A stretch of 64,000 bases of DNA from the NCBI RefSeq assembly GCF_044810985.1, contig NZ_CP085242.1:682001-746000 (forward strand). The letters run 5' to 3'. Of the stretch, positions 52,725 through 62,180 are shown piece after piece; the first letter of the stretch is position 1, and each line of letters starts with the position of its first letter. Below the pieces are notes generated by a model that saw nothing but the letters and a program-made list of their open reading frames with translations, was not told the origin of the DNA and did not search any database. The DNA is from Marinospirillum sp031581385. GTDB lineage: Bacteria; Pseudomonadota; Gammaproteobacteria; Pseudomonadales; Halomonadaceae. Made by a program: the position numbers and the translations under genes.

Positions 52725-53108
52725 TTAAAGACCAAAACGCCCCAGATAATAAATCACCCCAATCAGTGAAAAACCAAAAATAATAATCAGATTAACCCTG
52801 ATGGAATCTTCCTTGCGCTTAATGCGAAAGCTATTGAAAACCAGGCCCGCTCCCGAGAGCAGCATGATCAGCAACATCATAAAAAAAGCATAACGGAAGG
52901 TTGCCACATCCCAGTAGGGATTAACCTTCAGCCCCAGCCAACGATCAAAGAAGGTTTCCACTTCGGGGCGTGCCTGATCAATCAACAAGAGGGCCGGAAG
53001 CATCAAGGCCCAGGACACAAAGCCAAATACTGAAATCAAATGCAAAACGGGATCGCGGCGCTTGCGCCTGTCTCGCCCTACATGTCTTTCTACTCTTTGG
53101 TCTGACAT
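52725..53108 (-). CDS. Small membrane protein, function unknown
   Basis: 127 residues from ATG 53108 (MSDQRVERHVGRDRRKRRDP), which has AGGAGATGGGGTC upstream; the open frame extends 33 codons further. Very basic N-terminus, then three hydrophobic segments (ISVFGFVSWALMLPALLLI, FFMMLLIMLLSGAGLVF, IIIFGFSLIGVIYYLG). No family named. Convergent with proS. Confidence 0.78.
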   Translation of the reverse strand: MSDQRVERHVGRDRRKRRDPVLHLISVFGFVSWALMLPALLLIDQARPEVETFFDRWLGLKVNPYWDVATFRYAFFMMLLIMLLSGAGLVFNSFRIKRKEDSIRVNLIIIFGFSLIGVIYYLGRFGL

Positions 53109-53333
53109 GACCCCATCTCCTAAAATAAGAGTTGTTACTGAATACAGAGGATGATAGGCGAAAACTCCAACCCCGTACATCATGTATCTTTTTGTTAAAA
53201 ATACCAAGTTATCTCAAAGTTTCCCAATGAAAGTGGAGGTACAGGCCTTTCATTTTTCGTTAAAATAATGTAAATATTTGTACTCCAAATTTATAGCTGG
53301 AAACCCCCAATAATAAACAAGGAAGAGCTCAAC

Positions 53334-55202
53334 GTGCTCAAGCTTCAAACCAAAACCATGCTGGCCCTGGCTTTCGTCATGCTGATCCTGACACTAGTGA
53401 TCACCATTGCCAGTCTGGCCTCCTTTCGTGACTTTTCAATACGCGCAGCCACTGAACATACCCGGACAACGGCTGAATTGATTCGGGTCGCTCTGACTGA
53501 ATCCATGCTCAACGGCACCATGCACAAGCGTGACTCCCTGCTTGAACGCATTGCCCAGGTGGAAGGGCTGGATGAAGCCAGGGTAATCCGTGGCCCTCTG
53601 GTTGAAGAGCAGTTTGGTGATGGTCTGGAGATGGAATCCAACCCCGATCCCATGGATTATCAGGTTCTGCAAAGTGGCGAACCCGTTTATTCCCTGGTTG
53701 GCGGACGTTTTTCACCTGATTTTCGGGCCACCATTCCCTACATAGCCACCAGCACCGGCAACGTTAATTGCCTGAATTGTCATGCGGTGCCTGAAGGGTC
53801 CGTTCTGGGTGCAGTAACCCTTACAGCCTCGATTGACCATATGCGCAAAGCTGCAGTTCTCACCGTCTCTGTTCTGGTGGTTGCTGTGGTGTTCTTTGCA
53901 GTGGTCTCCCTGCTCTTTTTACGGCGTATGCTGCAGCCCCTGGTCACCACGGCCAATGAAATTGAATATGCAGTCAAAAAAGCCAAGTGCGGTGATTTTA
54001 GTGTCCGGGTCACCCAGCGCAGCAATGATGAAATTGGCACTATTGCCCAGCACTTCAACAGCCTCTCGGATGGCATCATCAGCAAACTCAGTGAGATTCG
54101 CCGCAATGTCGCGCATCTGGTGCAATCCAGCCCCAATCAGAAAGGTGACCTGCTGGCCGATACGGCTCACACGGTGTCCGGGCTGGTTCGGGTTGCCCAG
54201 TTCAAGCAGGCTATTGAGGAAGATGAAAGCAGCGAAGAGGTTTTTCAGCGCATTTCAGAAGTCATCCAGGATGTTTTCCAGTTTCCCAACTATTCCATTT
54301 ATGAGGTGGATTACAACAAGAAGCTGATTAACACGATTAACGTTGACGGTATTGCCCAGTCACCCACCCAGTGGTGCTCCCCGGACATCAATGAAAAATG
54401 TACAGCCTGTCGTGCGGTACGCACCGGCCACTTCATTGATGGCACTGAAAACAACCTGATCTGCCGCTCCTTCGCCCCTGAAGCCCGTCAGGCAGGCAAA
54501 ACCTATCTCTGCCTGCCCGTTATCCAGTCAGGGGGTGTCGGCAGTGTCATCCAGCTGGTTTTAAACAACGAAAAAGAAGTCGAGGAAGCTCAGACTGCCA
54601 AGCCTCTGATTGAGTCCTATCTGCGCGAGGCGGCACCGGTTCTGCAAGCCAAGCGCTTGATGGCCAGCTTGCGGGAATCAACTCTTAATGATGCCATGAC
54701 AGGCCTGCGTAACCGCCGCTTCCTGGAGGAGTATTCCGATACTCTGGTGACCCAGTGCAAGCGACGCGAAACCCCCATGACGCTGGTCATGATGGATCTG
54801 GATTATTTCAAAACCGTGAATGACACCTACGGCCATGATGTCGGGGATTCCATTCTCGTGGATCTGGCCAATATCTTTAAGGCCAATGTCCGTGAATCGG
54901 ATCTGGTCATCCGTTATGGCGGCGAAGAGTTTTTGATCATTCTGCTGGACACGGATGCCGAAGGCGGCTTCCTGGTTGCTGACAAGATTCGCAAAGCGGT
55001 GGAAGAGCACCAGTTCCAGGCGGGCAGCATTCTGCTCAACAAAACCATTTCTGCCGGTCTGGCCGATTATCCCAATGATGGTCAGGCCTTCTGGCAGGTA
55101 CTTAAATATGCGGATGTTTCCCTGTATGCTGCCAAGGACAACGGGCGTAATCAGGTTGTGCGTTTTACGCCTGACCTTTGGGTGGGAGCTGAAAAATACT
55201 AG
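53334..55202 (+). CDS. Haem-c-motif sensor with HAMP, cysteine-rich GAF-like and GGDEF domains
   Basis: 622 residues from GTG 53334 with GGAAGAG upstream. The first membrane helix (about 10-30) is followed by a periplasmic domain of about 140 residues with CLNCH (146-150), a c-type haem attachment motif, as in DUF3365/Tll0287-like sensors. The second helix spans about 172-196, with HAMP to about 250. A GAF-like region (about 280-440) bears Cys348, Cys356, Cys359 and Cys377. The GGDEF domain has MMDLDYFKTVNDTYGHDVGD and an intact RYGGEEF (527-533). It probably makes c-di-GMP in response to redox state or gas. No EAL domain. Confidence 0.93.
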   Translation: MLKLQTKTMLALAFVMLILTLVITIASLASFRDFSIRAATEHTRTTAELIRVALTESMLNGTMHKRDSLLERIAQVEGLDEARVIRGPLVEEQFGDGLEMESNPDPMDYQVLQSGEPVYSLVGGRFSPDFRATIPYIATSTGNVNCLNCHAVPEGSVLGAVTLTASIDHMRKAAVLTVSVLVVAVVFFAVVSLLFLRRMLQPLVTTANEIEYAVKKAKCGDFSVRVTQRSNDEIGTIAQHFNSLSDGIISKLSEIRRNVAHLVQSSPNQKGDLLADTAHTVSGLVRVAQFKQAIEEDESSEEVFQRISEVIQDVFQFPNYSIYEVDYNKKLINTINVDGIAQSPTQWCSPDINEKCTACRAVRTGHFIDGTENNLICRSFAPEARQAGKTYLCLPVIQSGGVGSVIQLVLNNEKEVEEAQTAKPLIESYLREAAPVLQAKRLMASLRESTLNDAMTGLRNRRFLEEYSDTLVTQCKRRETPMTLVMMDLDYFKTVNDTYGHDVGDSILVDLANIFKANVRESDLVIRYGGEEFLIILLDTDAEGGFLVADKIRKAVEEHQFQAGSILLNKTISAGLADYPNDGQAFWQVLKYADVSLYAAKDNGRNQVVRFTPDLWVGAEKY

Positions 55203-55211
55203 GGAGCCACC

Positions 55212-55565
55212 TTGCTGCATTTGTTTGAACGTTTAGCGGCTCGCCTGGGCCTTCTGCGCCCGGTGAGCCTTATCACCGCCGTAATAGGCCTGCTACTGCT
55301 GGCCGCCAGTCTGTTTGTGGCCGATTTTCAACACTGGCTGATGCCGGGGTTTCTGCTCTTTCTCTGGTCTCTGCTGGGTTACAGCTTTTTAACCCTGTTT
55401 CGTAGCCTGCCTGCTCCGCCATCAGCTCAGGAAGGCCTTTTTGCGCGCTGGAAAGGCAAATTGGTCCGAGGCGCTTACTGGCTGTTGGCCCTGGCCTTTT
55501 TACTGCTGACACTGGGTGTTCTGGGTATGACGCTGCGGGGGCTGGTGATTTTTTTCAGCGGATAA
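55212..55565 (+). CDS. Small membrane protein after the GGDEF gene
   Basis: 117 residues from TTG 55212, starting 9 bases after the GGDEF stop with GGAG nearby. Three or four hydrophobic segments (LITAVIGLLLLAASLFVAD, LMPGFLLFLWSLLGYSF, LLALAFLLLTLGVLGMTL). No family recognised. Its end overlaps the kinase gene tail-to-tail by about 90 bases, which lowers confidence in one or both 3' ends. Confidence 0.65.
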   Translation: MLHLFERLAARLGLLRPVSLITAVIGLLLLAASLFVADFQHWLMPGFLLFLWSLLGYSFLTLFRSLPAPPSAQEGLFARWKGKLVRGAYWLLALAFLLLTLGVLGMTLRGLVIFFSG

Positions 55566-57370
55566 AAGTCATCCGCAAGAGCGTCAATTTTTTCCAGCCT
55601 GCGGGTATTTTTGTAGGGCATCTTCATAAACCCCGAAACCCCCAGGCCGGTGATCTGGGGAATCGCTGCCTTGATGCGCTGTAAACAGGCTTTCAACTCT
55701 TCTTCGCGCTCGGCATCCAGAAGCACATAGTAGCTGTGTACCTTCAGGTGCCGAGGCAAAACCTCAAAAATAATCAACCCGGTATGGCGCAGTTGGTTCA
55801 AGATCGCAATTTCGCGCAGAATGGCCTGGGGCAGCTGCAAAAGCTCATCCGGATCTTCACCGTCCTCAAAATAGGAATGGCTGCGACTGGGATCTTCCAC
55901 GACAGGAGCTGGCTGCACTTCATAAGGCAATTGCCAGTCATCCGGGGGGATAAACGGCTGTCCGGGATCTTCCCTTTCCAGGTGACGGGTTGCCCTGGCA
56001 TCAAACATGCAGCATTTGAAGACCCCTTCCTGACGGTCAATGGCCTGAGCCAGAGTGGTCAGATTATTGACCGAATCCACAAAGGACTTTTTCAGCGCTG
56101 GATCATGCAGCTTCAGGCTGGAATCCACCAGTAAACCCTCCTTCTGCCAGTGAATCGCCAACCCACCCAGCAGCGGATATTTGCCCAGGCGACTGACCGC
56201 GGCCAGAAAAGCCTTTTCGGTGGCTCCCATCCCCTGCATGAAGTTTCGATAATATTTATCCAACTCCACATCATCCACCTCGGCCAGCACCCCCAGATCC
56301 ACCTGCTCCTGGCGCAAGAAGCTTTTGCGGGAGCTGTAAACCACCGTCTCCAGATCCTCTTTGCTATCGGCCACCCAGATGGGCAAGGTTGATCGCGATT
56401 CCGGCTCTTGCAGCTCGGGAAGCAACCAGCGACGCAGATAATGACCCTGGCTCAGCATTCTATCGCCCGCTGCTCGCCGGGTCGGCAGATCACCCGCCAG
56501 CATCGCCTGCAGGGTCTCGGCAAAGGCCCGTGGCAAACCCAGGGAGGTGGCGGGAATGGCCTGATAGCCATAACGGCAGGACTGGGCTGATGCCAATGCA
56601 TAGAGGGTGGCGGCCATACCCTGCTCATCAAAACGCGGGGAGCTTAAATGGCCATTCAGTTGCTCATCACCTATAAAGAAAATATCCCCCAGGCGAGCAT
56701 TGGTTTCTCCGGCCTGCCCACCGGCCAGACCCAGAGAACCGGTGCCCACTGGCTGCCCCTGAGCATCCAGCTGGGCAAATATACTGGAACCCCAATCCAC
56801 CAGTTTGATGGTTTCGGTTTGCGGGTCAAAAACCAGGTTGGATGGCTTGATATCACCATGAACGACCGGCATTTCACCCTGGTCACCACAATGCTGGCGA
56901 AGTGCCTGCAGAACTTCGACCAGTTGCCAGGCAATCTTGACGACCAGACGGGCCGGTAAACGGCCTTCACGCAGAGAATACGCATCCAGATCCAGACCTT
57001 TGGCCCGCTCCATCACCAAGACAGACTGGCGCGCCAAACGGGCGTATTCAAACAACCGGGGGATAAAAGGATGCCGGACCCTGGCCTGCATCCAGGCCTC
57101 TTCCTCCAGGCGATCCTGCACCTTTTGCGGCAGATTGATACGGGAAAACTTGAACACATAATCCAGGCCTGTTTCCGAGCGACCTCCGAACACAAACCCA
57201 AAAGCCCCCTTGCCCACCAGCTCTATATCGCTGAAACCCAGCTGGGCCAACTGGTCTTCACAGAGCTGTATCCAGTCTTTGATCTTCTGGGCATCCTCAT
57301 GGCTCATCAGATAAATGGATTGCTCTTCATTGATATAAAACTGTTGCAGCAGGGAGGAGGAGTTGCGCAT
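55475..57370 (-). CDS. Eukaryotic-type protein kinase with long C-terminal extension
   Basis: 631 residues. The kinase lobe runs from about 45 to 320: glycine loop VGKGAFGFVFGG (52-63), Lys74 (VFKFSR), catalytic HGDIKPSN (171-178; HRD is HGD) and DWG (192-194) for DFG. The remaining 300 residues are unrecognised. No membrane segment is seen. Catalytic Asp, Lys and DxG Asp are all present, so activity is plausible. A second in-frame Met at residue 22 has no ribosome site. The last 30 residues overlap the preceding plus-strand gene. Confidence 0.9.
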   Translation of the reverse strand: MRNSSSLLQQFYINEEQSIYLMSHEDAQKIKDWIQLCEDQLAQLGFSDIELVGKGAFGFVFGGRSETGLDYVFKFSRINLPQKVQDRLEEEAWMQARVRHPFIPRLFEYARLARQSVLVMERAKGLDLDAYSLREGRLPARLVVKIAWQLVEVLQALRQHCGDQGEMPVVHGDIKPSNLVFDPQTETIKLVDWGSSIFAQLDAQGQPVGTGSLGLAGGQAGETNARLGDIFFIGDEQLNGHLSSPRFDEQGMAATLYALASAQSCRYGYQAIPATSLGLPRAFAETLQAMLAGDLPTRRAAGDRMLSQGHYLRRWLLPELQEPESRSTLPIWVADSKEDLETVVYSSRKSFLRQEQVDLGVLAEVDDVELDKYYRNFMQGMGATEKAFLAAVSRLGKYPLLGGLAIHWQKEGLLVDSSLKLHDPALKKSFVDSVNNLTTLAQAIDRQEGVFKCCMFDARATRHLEREDPGQPFIPPDDWQLPYEVQPAPVVEDPSRSHSYFEDGEDPDELLQLPQAILREIAILNQLRHTGLIIFEVLPRHLKVHSYYVLLDAEREEELKACLQRIKAAIPQITGLGVSGFMKMPYKNTRRLEKIDALADDFYPLKKITSPRSVIPRTPSVSSKKARANSQ

Positions 57371-57461
57371 AATTTTCTGCCTTCAGGAGCCTTAAGGGCC
57401 ATTCTAGTTCATACTGGGGCCATGACCTAAAACACCCGCCGATACAGGGAGCAGGGAACTC

Positions 57462-58235
57462 ATGTTTGTCACTTTGAAATGGCTGCTGCGAACGGGCTTT
57501 TTGCTGGCGGCCTTACTCTCCGGGCCGCTTTTGATGATGGCCTGTTCAGGCAGTGGATCTTCTTTGCACTGGTCGGAAGCCGACCGCTCCAGCACCGGCA
57601 TGGCACCGACTCCAGAAGAAGCTTCCGAGGCTCTGGTTCAGGTGTATGCAGCCAGAGCTTTTGGCTGGCGCAGTCATTTTGCCGTACACACCTGGGTGGC
57701 CACCAAGGAAGCAGAAGCCGATACCTGGTATGTTCATGAGGTGATGGGCTGGCATTCCACGCCGGTACGCTCGACTCCCGACCTACCCGACCGTTCCTGG
57801 TACGGTGCCCAACCCAGACTACTGGCGGAATTGCGAGGCCCCAAGGCGGCCGAGGCGATTTCAAACATCCAGAAGGCAGTGGCTTCCTACCCTTATCCGG
57901 ATCGTTATCAGGCCTGGCCGGGGCCCAACAGCAATACCTTTACCGCCTGGGTGATTCGTGAAACTCCGCAACTGGCACTGGTTTTGCCCAATATCGCCAT
58001 AGGCAAGGATTATCCGGCTCCCTCTGTTTTTGCCTCCACCCCCAGCGACAGTGGCTATCAAGTTAACCTGGGCGGAGTTCTGGGAGCCAGCCTGGCGCTC
58101 AAAGAAGGCCTGGAAGTCAATGTTCTGGGGTTGAATCTGGGGATCGACCCCTGGCACCTGGGAATCAAGCTACCGGGCATCGGCCAACTGAGCCTGCGTG
58201 ATCCCTGGCCAGAGCCACCAAGCACTTCGCCCTAA
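57462..58235 (+). CDS. DUF3750 protein, probably exported
   Basis: 257 residues. N-terminal hydrophobic segment with LLMMAC, possibly a lipobox (Cys at 28). The DUF3750 core has RAFGWRSHFAVHTWVATKEA, HEVMGWHSTPVRSTPD, SYPYPDRYQAWPGPNSNTF and PGIGQLSLRD. Function unknown, often predicted to be enzymatic because of conserved His, Trp and Asn. Convergent with the carbonic-anhydrase-like gene, overlapping by 4 bases. Confidence 0.85.
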   Translation: MFVTLKWLLRTGFLLAALLSGPLLMMACSGSGSSLHWSEADRSSTGMAPTPEEASEALVQVYAARAFGWRSHFAVHTWVATKEAEADTWYVHEVMGWHSTPVRSTPDLPDRSWYGAQPRLLAELRGPKAAEAISNIQKAVASYPYPDRYQAWPGPNSNTFTAWVIRETPQLALVLPNIAIGKDYPAPSVFASTPSDSGYQVNLGGVLGASLALKEGLEVNVLGLNLGIDPWHLGIKLPGIGQLSLRDPWPEPPSTSP

Positions 58236-59293
58236 TCGAGCAAATTCAAACGCCGGGTCGGCCAGTGCAGGGTGGCCGTACGTCTAATCATCTTTTGCCC
58301 CAGCTCAGGCAAGGCTTCCTCAATGACCCGTGCAGAAAAATCCGCCATGAAGCGGGCTTTCAGCTCCGCTCTGGCTGCATCCGGGCCCGGTTCAACATAG
58401 GGCGCTGAAGACAACAACAGGAAGCCATCATCGGGGATTCGCCCCTTTTCCATGTTGTTGCGGATAATCCCGGCGGCCTTGAGCAAAGGATCCGACAGAT
58501 CAGGACTGTAAGGGCCGATAATCAAGGCCACATTGGGGGCGTGTAGAAAATCAAAGCCCCGTCCGACGCAGATCATCCATTCCCTGTGCTCAATATCCAG
58601 CTTGCGTTGCAGGGAGCGCATTTCCCGGATATGACGGATATTACCTTCCACCAGGGGCAAAAAATCATGCCGCACCTGGGCGGGCATATCCGGCAGGAGT
58701 CTTTCCAGACGTGCTGGCAGGCTTTCCACAGCCTCCTCAGTCAGAGTGGAAAGGTCCAGTTGCCGATCATCCGAACTGTGAAGTATCAAGGCATCTTCAT
58801 CGGTTTCAAAACCACAGACCAGGGGATACACCGTCTGATGGCCCTGTCCGAAAATGGCCTCCACCTGCTGACGGATTTCGCAGGCATGCTCCAGGGCCGC
58901 CTCACGGTTGCAGTCAAAACCGGCACAACCCCGCGAGGGTTCACCTCGGGAATAGTGGTAGGTAATGATGATCAGCACCCGTCGACCCTGCTGAATGGCC
59001 TCCAGAACACTTTGCTCCAGCAGATCACCCATATAGGGCCAGCCGAGATCAAAGATCCCGCCCAGGTTGCGAAAAGGACGGATAATCCCCAAAGGGGTCT
59101 GGGTGGCATGCGGTAAATGCAGACGGCCATCCATGCATTTCAGAGCAATGATATGCGTGGGGTGTTCAGCCTGATAACGTTGACGGGCCAGATAATTTTC
59201 AGGATCGCAAAACTGTTGGGAGTGCTTGCGACTCAGGTTCAGCAGCCAGTCCAGTCGCTCCTGAATGGGTTGAGTGTGAATGGCTCCAGGCAT
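58232..59293 (-). CDS. Beta-carbonic-anhydrase-like protein
   Basis: 353 residues. It retains the order of zinc-site blocks of beta-carbonic anhydrases: Cys53-x-Asp55-x-Arg57 (ALKCMDGRLHLP), RNLGG (for RNAGN), then YHYSRGEPSRGCAGF with His113 and Cys123. The usual HxxC (GHSxCG) is replaced by His-x9-Cys, so the third ligand is uncertain. It may resemble carboxysome-type relatives, but no carboxysome genes are present. Activity should be treated as unproven. No signal peptide. Confidence 0.65.
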   Translation of the reverse strand: MPGAIHTQPIQERLDWLLNLSRKHSQQFCDPENYLARQRYQAEHPTHIIALKCMDGRLHLPHATQTPLGIIRPFRNLGGIFDLGWPYMGDLLEQSVLEAIQQGRRVLIIITYHYSRGEPSRGCAGFDCNREAALEHACEIRQQVEAIFGQGHQTVYPLVCGFETDEDALILHSSDDRQLDLSTLTEEAVESLPARLERLLPDMPAQVRHDFLPLVEGNIRHIREMRSLQRKLDIEHREWMICVGRGFDFLHAPNVALIIGPYSPDLSDPLLKAAGIIRNNMEKGRIPDDGFLLLSSAPYVEPGPDAARAELKARFMADFSARVIEEALPELGQKMIRRTATLHWPTRRLNLLD

Positions 59294-59326
59294 TGTTGTT
59301 ACTCTCCTGTAGGAAAAAGTCTCTGG

Positions 59327-60721
59327 TTAACAGCGGGCAAAGAGGGCCATACTCTCGACATGGGCTGTCTGTGGGAACATCTCCATAATGCCCAGGCGAG
59401 TCAGTTGGTAGCCCTGGCTTTTCAAGGTTTCCGTATCTCGAGCCAGGGTCGCGGGGTTGCAGGAAATATACAACAGCTTATCAGCACCCAGCACCTGGAT
59501 GTCCTTGCACACTGAATCAGCGCCTGCCCTGGGCGGGTCCAGCAGGACAAGATCCCAGTGCCGATCAGCAAAGGCCTGCTGGCGAAGGGGTAGGCTCAGA
59601 TCGGCTGCCAGAAAACCGGCTTTACTTGTCAGGCCGTTCGCTTCGGCATTGGCGGCTGCCCGCTCCACTTGACTTTGCAGGGCTTCAACACCCAGCACCT
59701 CTGCCGCCTTCTGCGCCAAAGGCAGACTGAAGTTGCCAAATCCACAAAACAGATCCAGCACCTTTTCATTGCCCTGAAGATCCAGCCAGATTAAAGCCTG
59801 GGCCACCATCTGACGATTGATTTCAGGGTTGACCTGAATAAAATCACGGCTGGAAAAAGCCAGATCCAACCCCTGCAATTTATAGCCAAAAGGATGAGGG
59901 CCAGGATCAGCCTTCACACAGGTCAATTCCTGATCATCCTGAAAGAACAGTAAAACGTCCGCTTCAGCCGCCCAGTCCTGCCACAATCGCTGATCAACCG
60001 GACTCATTCTGGCCCGGGAACGCAGCAGACGCACCACCAGACCCCGTCGGGTTTCTCCCTGAATCAACTCCAGATGCCCCAGATGCTTTTTGCCTTCCAG
60101 CCTGGGCAGAAATTCATAGAGGGAGGGTAACAATGACTGCAGCCCTGGCTGTAAAACCCGGCACTCCGGGGTTGCCGTCACATAGGGGGAATTTTTTTCC
60201 CGAAAACCCAGCAGCAGACGACCATCCTTGCGCCATTTCACACCCAGGCGGGCTTTGCGACGATACTCCAGCGGACTGCCCGCCAGAGGGGCCACCATGG
60301 CCGACTCGGGAAACCCAAGCAATTCGGCAACCAGTTGCTGTTTGAATTCCAGCTGGGCCGGTTGCTGCAGGTGTTGCAACTGACAGCCGCCACAGCTGGC
60401 ATAGTGAACACAGGGGGGCGATTGGCGTTGCGGTGAGGCCTCCAGCAGCTGATCCAGCACGGCGTCATCATAGCGACTGTGAGTCCTGCTGACCTTGACG
60501 GTCACCCACTCGCCCGGCAAGGCTCCTTCGACAAACACCGTCTTGCCTTCAGAATTGCGAGCCACACCCCGCCCTTCATGGCTCAGACGCAGAACATGCA
60601 GGGCATTCGGGTGCTGGTCAGCAAAGGGGTTAGCCATTGGCTGGGCAGCTGCCGCTGAAGGTGTCGCTGTCTGTTCAGGCTTACGGGACTTCTTGCGAGG
60701 CTTACTGAACAGGCTGCTCAT
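59327..60721 (-). CDS. rlmD: 23S rRNA m5U1939 methyltransferase RlmD
   Basis: 464 residues. TRAM domain near the N-terminus, an iron-sulfur Cys cluster (CVHYASCGGCQLQH with a later Cys), and a SAM core VLDLFCGFGNFSLPLA, LLDPPRAGAD and the catalytic YISCNPATLARD. Length and order match RlmD rather than RlmC or TrmA. The start overlaps the next gene by 4 bases. Confidence 0.95.
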   Translation of the reverse strand: MSSLFSKPRKKSRKPEQTATPSAAAAQPMANPFADQHPNALHVLRLSHEGRGVARNSEGKTVFVEGALPGEWVTVKVSRTHSRYDDAVLDQLLEASPQRQSPPCVHYASCGGCQLQHLQQPAQLEFKQQLVAELLGFPESAMVAPLAGSPLEYRRKARLGVKWRKDGRLLLGFREKNSPYVTATPECRVLQPGLQSLLPSLYEFLPRLEGKKHLGHLELIQGETRRGLVVRLLRSRARMSPVDQRLWQDWAAEADVLLFFQDDQELTCVKADPGPHPFGYKLQGLDLAFSSRDFIQVNPEINRQMVAQALIWLDLQGNEKVLDLFCGFGNFSLPLAQKAAEVLGVEALQSQVERAAANAEANGLTSKAGFLAADLSLPLRQQAFADRHWDLVLLDPPRAGADSVCKDIQVLGADKLLYISCNPATLARDTETLKSQGYQLTRLGIMEMFPQTAHVESMALFARC

Positions 60722-61593
60722 GAAACGGCTTCCTGACGTTTATCCTTGCGCAGCATAGCCAGGGTAAAGAGGGTTGCCGTGACAAACATCAATAAACTGT
60801 AGACGCTGGGTGCCACAGACATCGCAGAACTCTGCAGTATGCCCGTAGTCACCAGCAGAGCCAGGGTTCCGTTCTGCAAGCCCACTTCGATACTGATGGT
60901 GCGGGACTGGTCTTCACGATGCAGCAACCATTTGCCCAGCAAATAACCCAGCAGCATGGTACTCAGATTCAGCGCCACCACCGCCGGGCCGGAAATCAGA
61001 ATGTATTGCCAGAGATCAGCGCCCAGATCCACGGCGATGGTCAGAATCAGCAGCCCCAGTACCAGAACCGAGAAAAAACTGATTTTCGGCTCAAAGCGTT
61101 GCGCAAAAGCGGTCCAGCGTGCGCGGGTCGCCATACCAATCAGCACCGGGATCACCGTAATCACCATCAGTTGCAGCCAGGTTTTGAAAATCGGCAACTG
61201 GAATTGCGGGTCGACATCACTGTAATGATTGATTGCCCAGGCACCCAGAAAGGGAATGGTGAAAGGCGTGATAAAACCAATAATCGCCGTCAGGGAAACC
61301 GACAAGCCCACATCACCCCTGCTCAGAAAACTGTAGAGGTTGGAAGTCACCCCACCAGGGCACAGGGACAGAATAAACAGACCTATGGCAATTTCACCCC
61401 TCAAGCCGAAGACGGAGATAATCAGCAAGGCAATCAGGGGCAGCAGGACCAACTGGGCAAAGGCACCCAGAAAAAAAGCACGCGGTTGCTGGAGAACTCG
61501 CTTGAAATCCAGGGGAGCCAGCGTCAAACCCACCCCCCACATGATAAAAATCAAAGCCAGGGGCAAACCGATTTGGGTCAGAGTTTCAAACAT
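60718..61593 (-). CDS. Bile acid:sodium symporter family (BASS) transporter
   Basis: 291 residues with nine to ten membrane segments. LSLCPGGVTSNLYSFLSRGD is the crossover motif with the Na+-binding residues, and VGLQNGTLALLVTTGIL the second half-repeat motif. It imports an organic anion with Na+; substrate not readable. Overlaps rlmD and the methyltransferase gene by 4-8 bases, so the three share transcription. Confidence 0.93.
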   Translation of the reverse strand: MFETLTQIGLPLALIFIMWGVGLTLAPLDFKRVLQQPRAFFLGAFAQLVLLPLIALLIISVFGLRGEIAIGLFILSLCPGGVTSNLYSFLSRGDVGLSVSLTAIIGFITPFTIPFLGAWAINHYSDVDPQFQLPIFKTWLQLMVITVIPVLIGMATRARWTAFAQRFEPKISFFSVLVLGLLILTIAVDLGADLWQYILISGPAVVALNLSTMLLGYLLGKWLLHREDQSRTISIEVGLQNGTLALLVTTGILQSSAMSVAPSVYSLLMFVTATLFTLAMLRKDKRQEAVS

Positions 61594-62161
61594 GGTTCAG
61601 GGACTCGGTTGGTTGTTGTTTATCCAGACAATACAGGTAAAAGGGGGATTGATGCCAGTCTGGAAGCTGCCAGGTATGCAGCGGGGAATACCCCGGCAGG
61701 GAGAAAAAGTGACTGAGTAAAAAGCGGGGCCTGGAGTCCAGATGCTCCAAACGTGCAGCCAGTTTGTGCATCGTGGGCCGTACCAGGTAGCAGATCAGCA
61801 AATCCGCCTGGGAGAGATCCGCCTGCAGAAAGTTACGCCGATAGAGCTTGAGATTATCCAGGCCCAAGAGTTTTTTGAGCAACCAACTGACCAGCCAGGG
61901 GAAAAAAGAAAGCTCATAGCCAATCACCTGATGCTGCGGAAAACGCCGGGCCAGAGGCACCACCAGATGCCCCCAGCCTGACCCCAGATCCACCAGGGTC
62001 CGGGAAGCTTGCGAACCCAACAGCTGCTGGGTTTGCTGGATAATAAAATGCCGGGCAGCCAGATGACTGGGTTGCGGGGATATGCCTGTTATCAGGGTCG
62101 AGGTGACCACAGAAATCAACACCAACAAGACCAACAGGCCCACCACCCACAACCCTGACAT
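61586..62161 (-). CDS. Membrane-anchored class I SAM methyltransferase
   Basis: 191 residues. One N-terminal membrane helix (LWVVGLLVLLVLISVVTSTL), then a Rossmann-type SAM fold with LVDLGSGWGHLVVPLARRFP, VIGYELSFFPW and the NPPY position occupied by LLICYLVRP. Substrate unknown; proteins of this type are usually annotated only as SAM-dependent methyltransferases. Its end overlaps the BASS gene start. Confidence 0.85.
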   Translation of the reverse strand: MSGLWVVGLLVLLVLISVVTSTLITGISPQPSHLAARHFIIQQTQQLLGSQASRTLVDLGSGWGHLVVPLARRFPQHQVIGYELSFFPWLVSWLLKKLLGLDNLKLYRRNFLQADLSQADLLICYLVRPTMHKLAARLEHLDSRPRFLLSHFFSLPGYSPLHTWQLPDWHQSPFYLYCLDKQQPTESLNHV

Positions 62162-62180
62162 CCCTACTCCCTGACATTAT

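Noticed and set aside
60919..61716. 265-codon plus-strand open frame, Gln/His-rich
   Set aside because: Antisense of the BASS transporter; low-complexity composition is a reflection of hydrophobic codons on the other strand.
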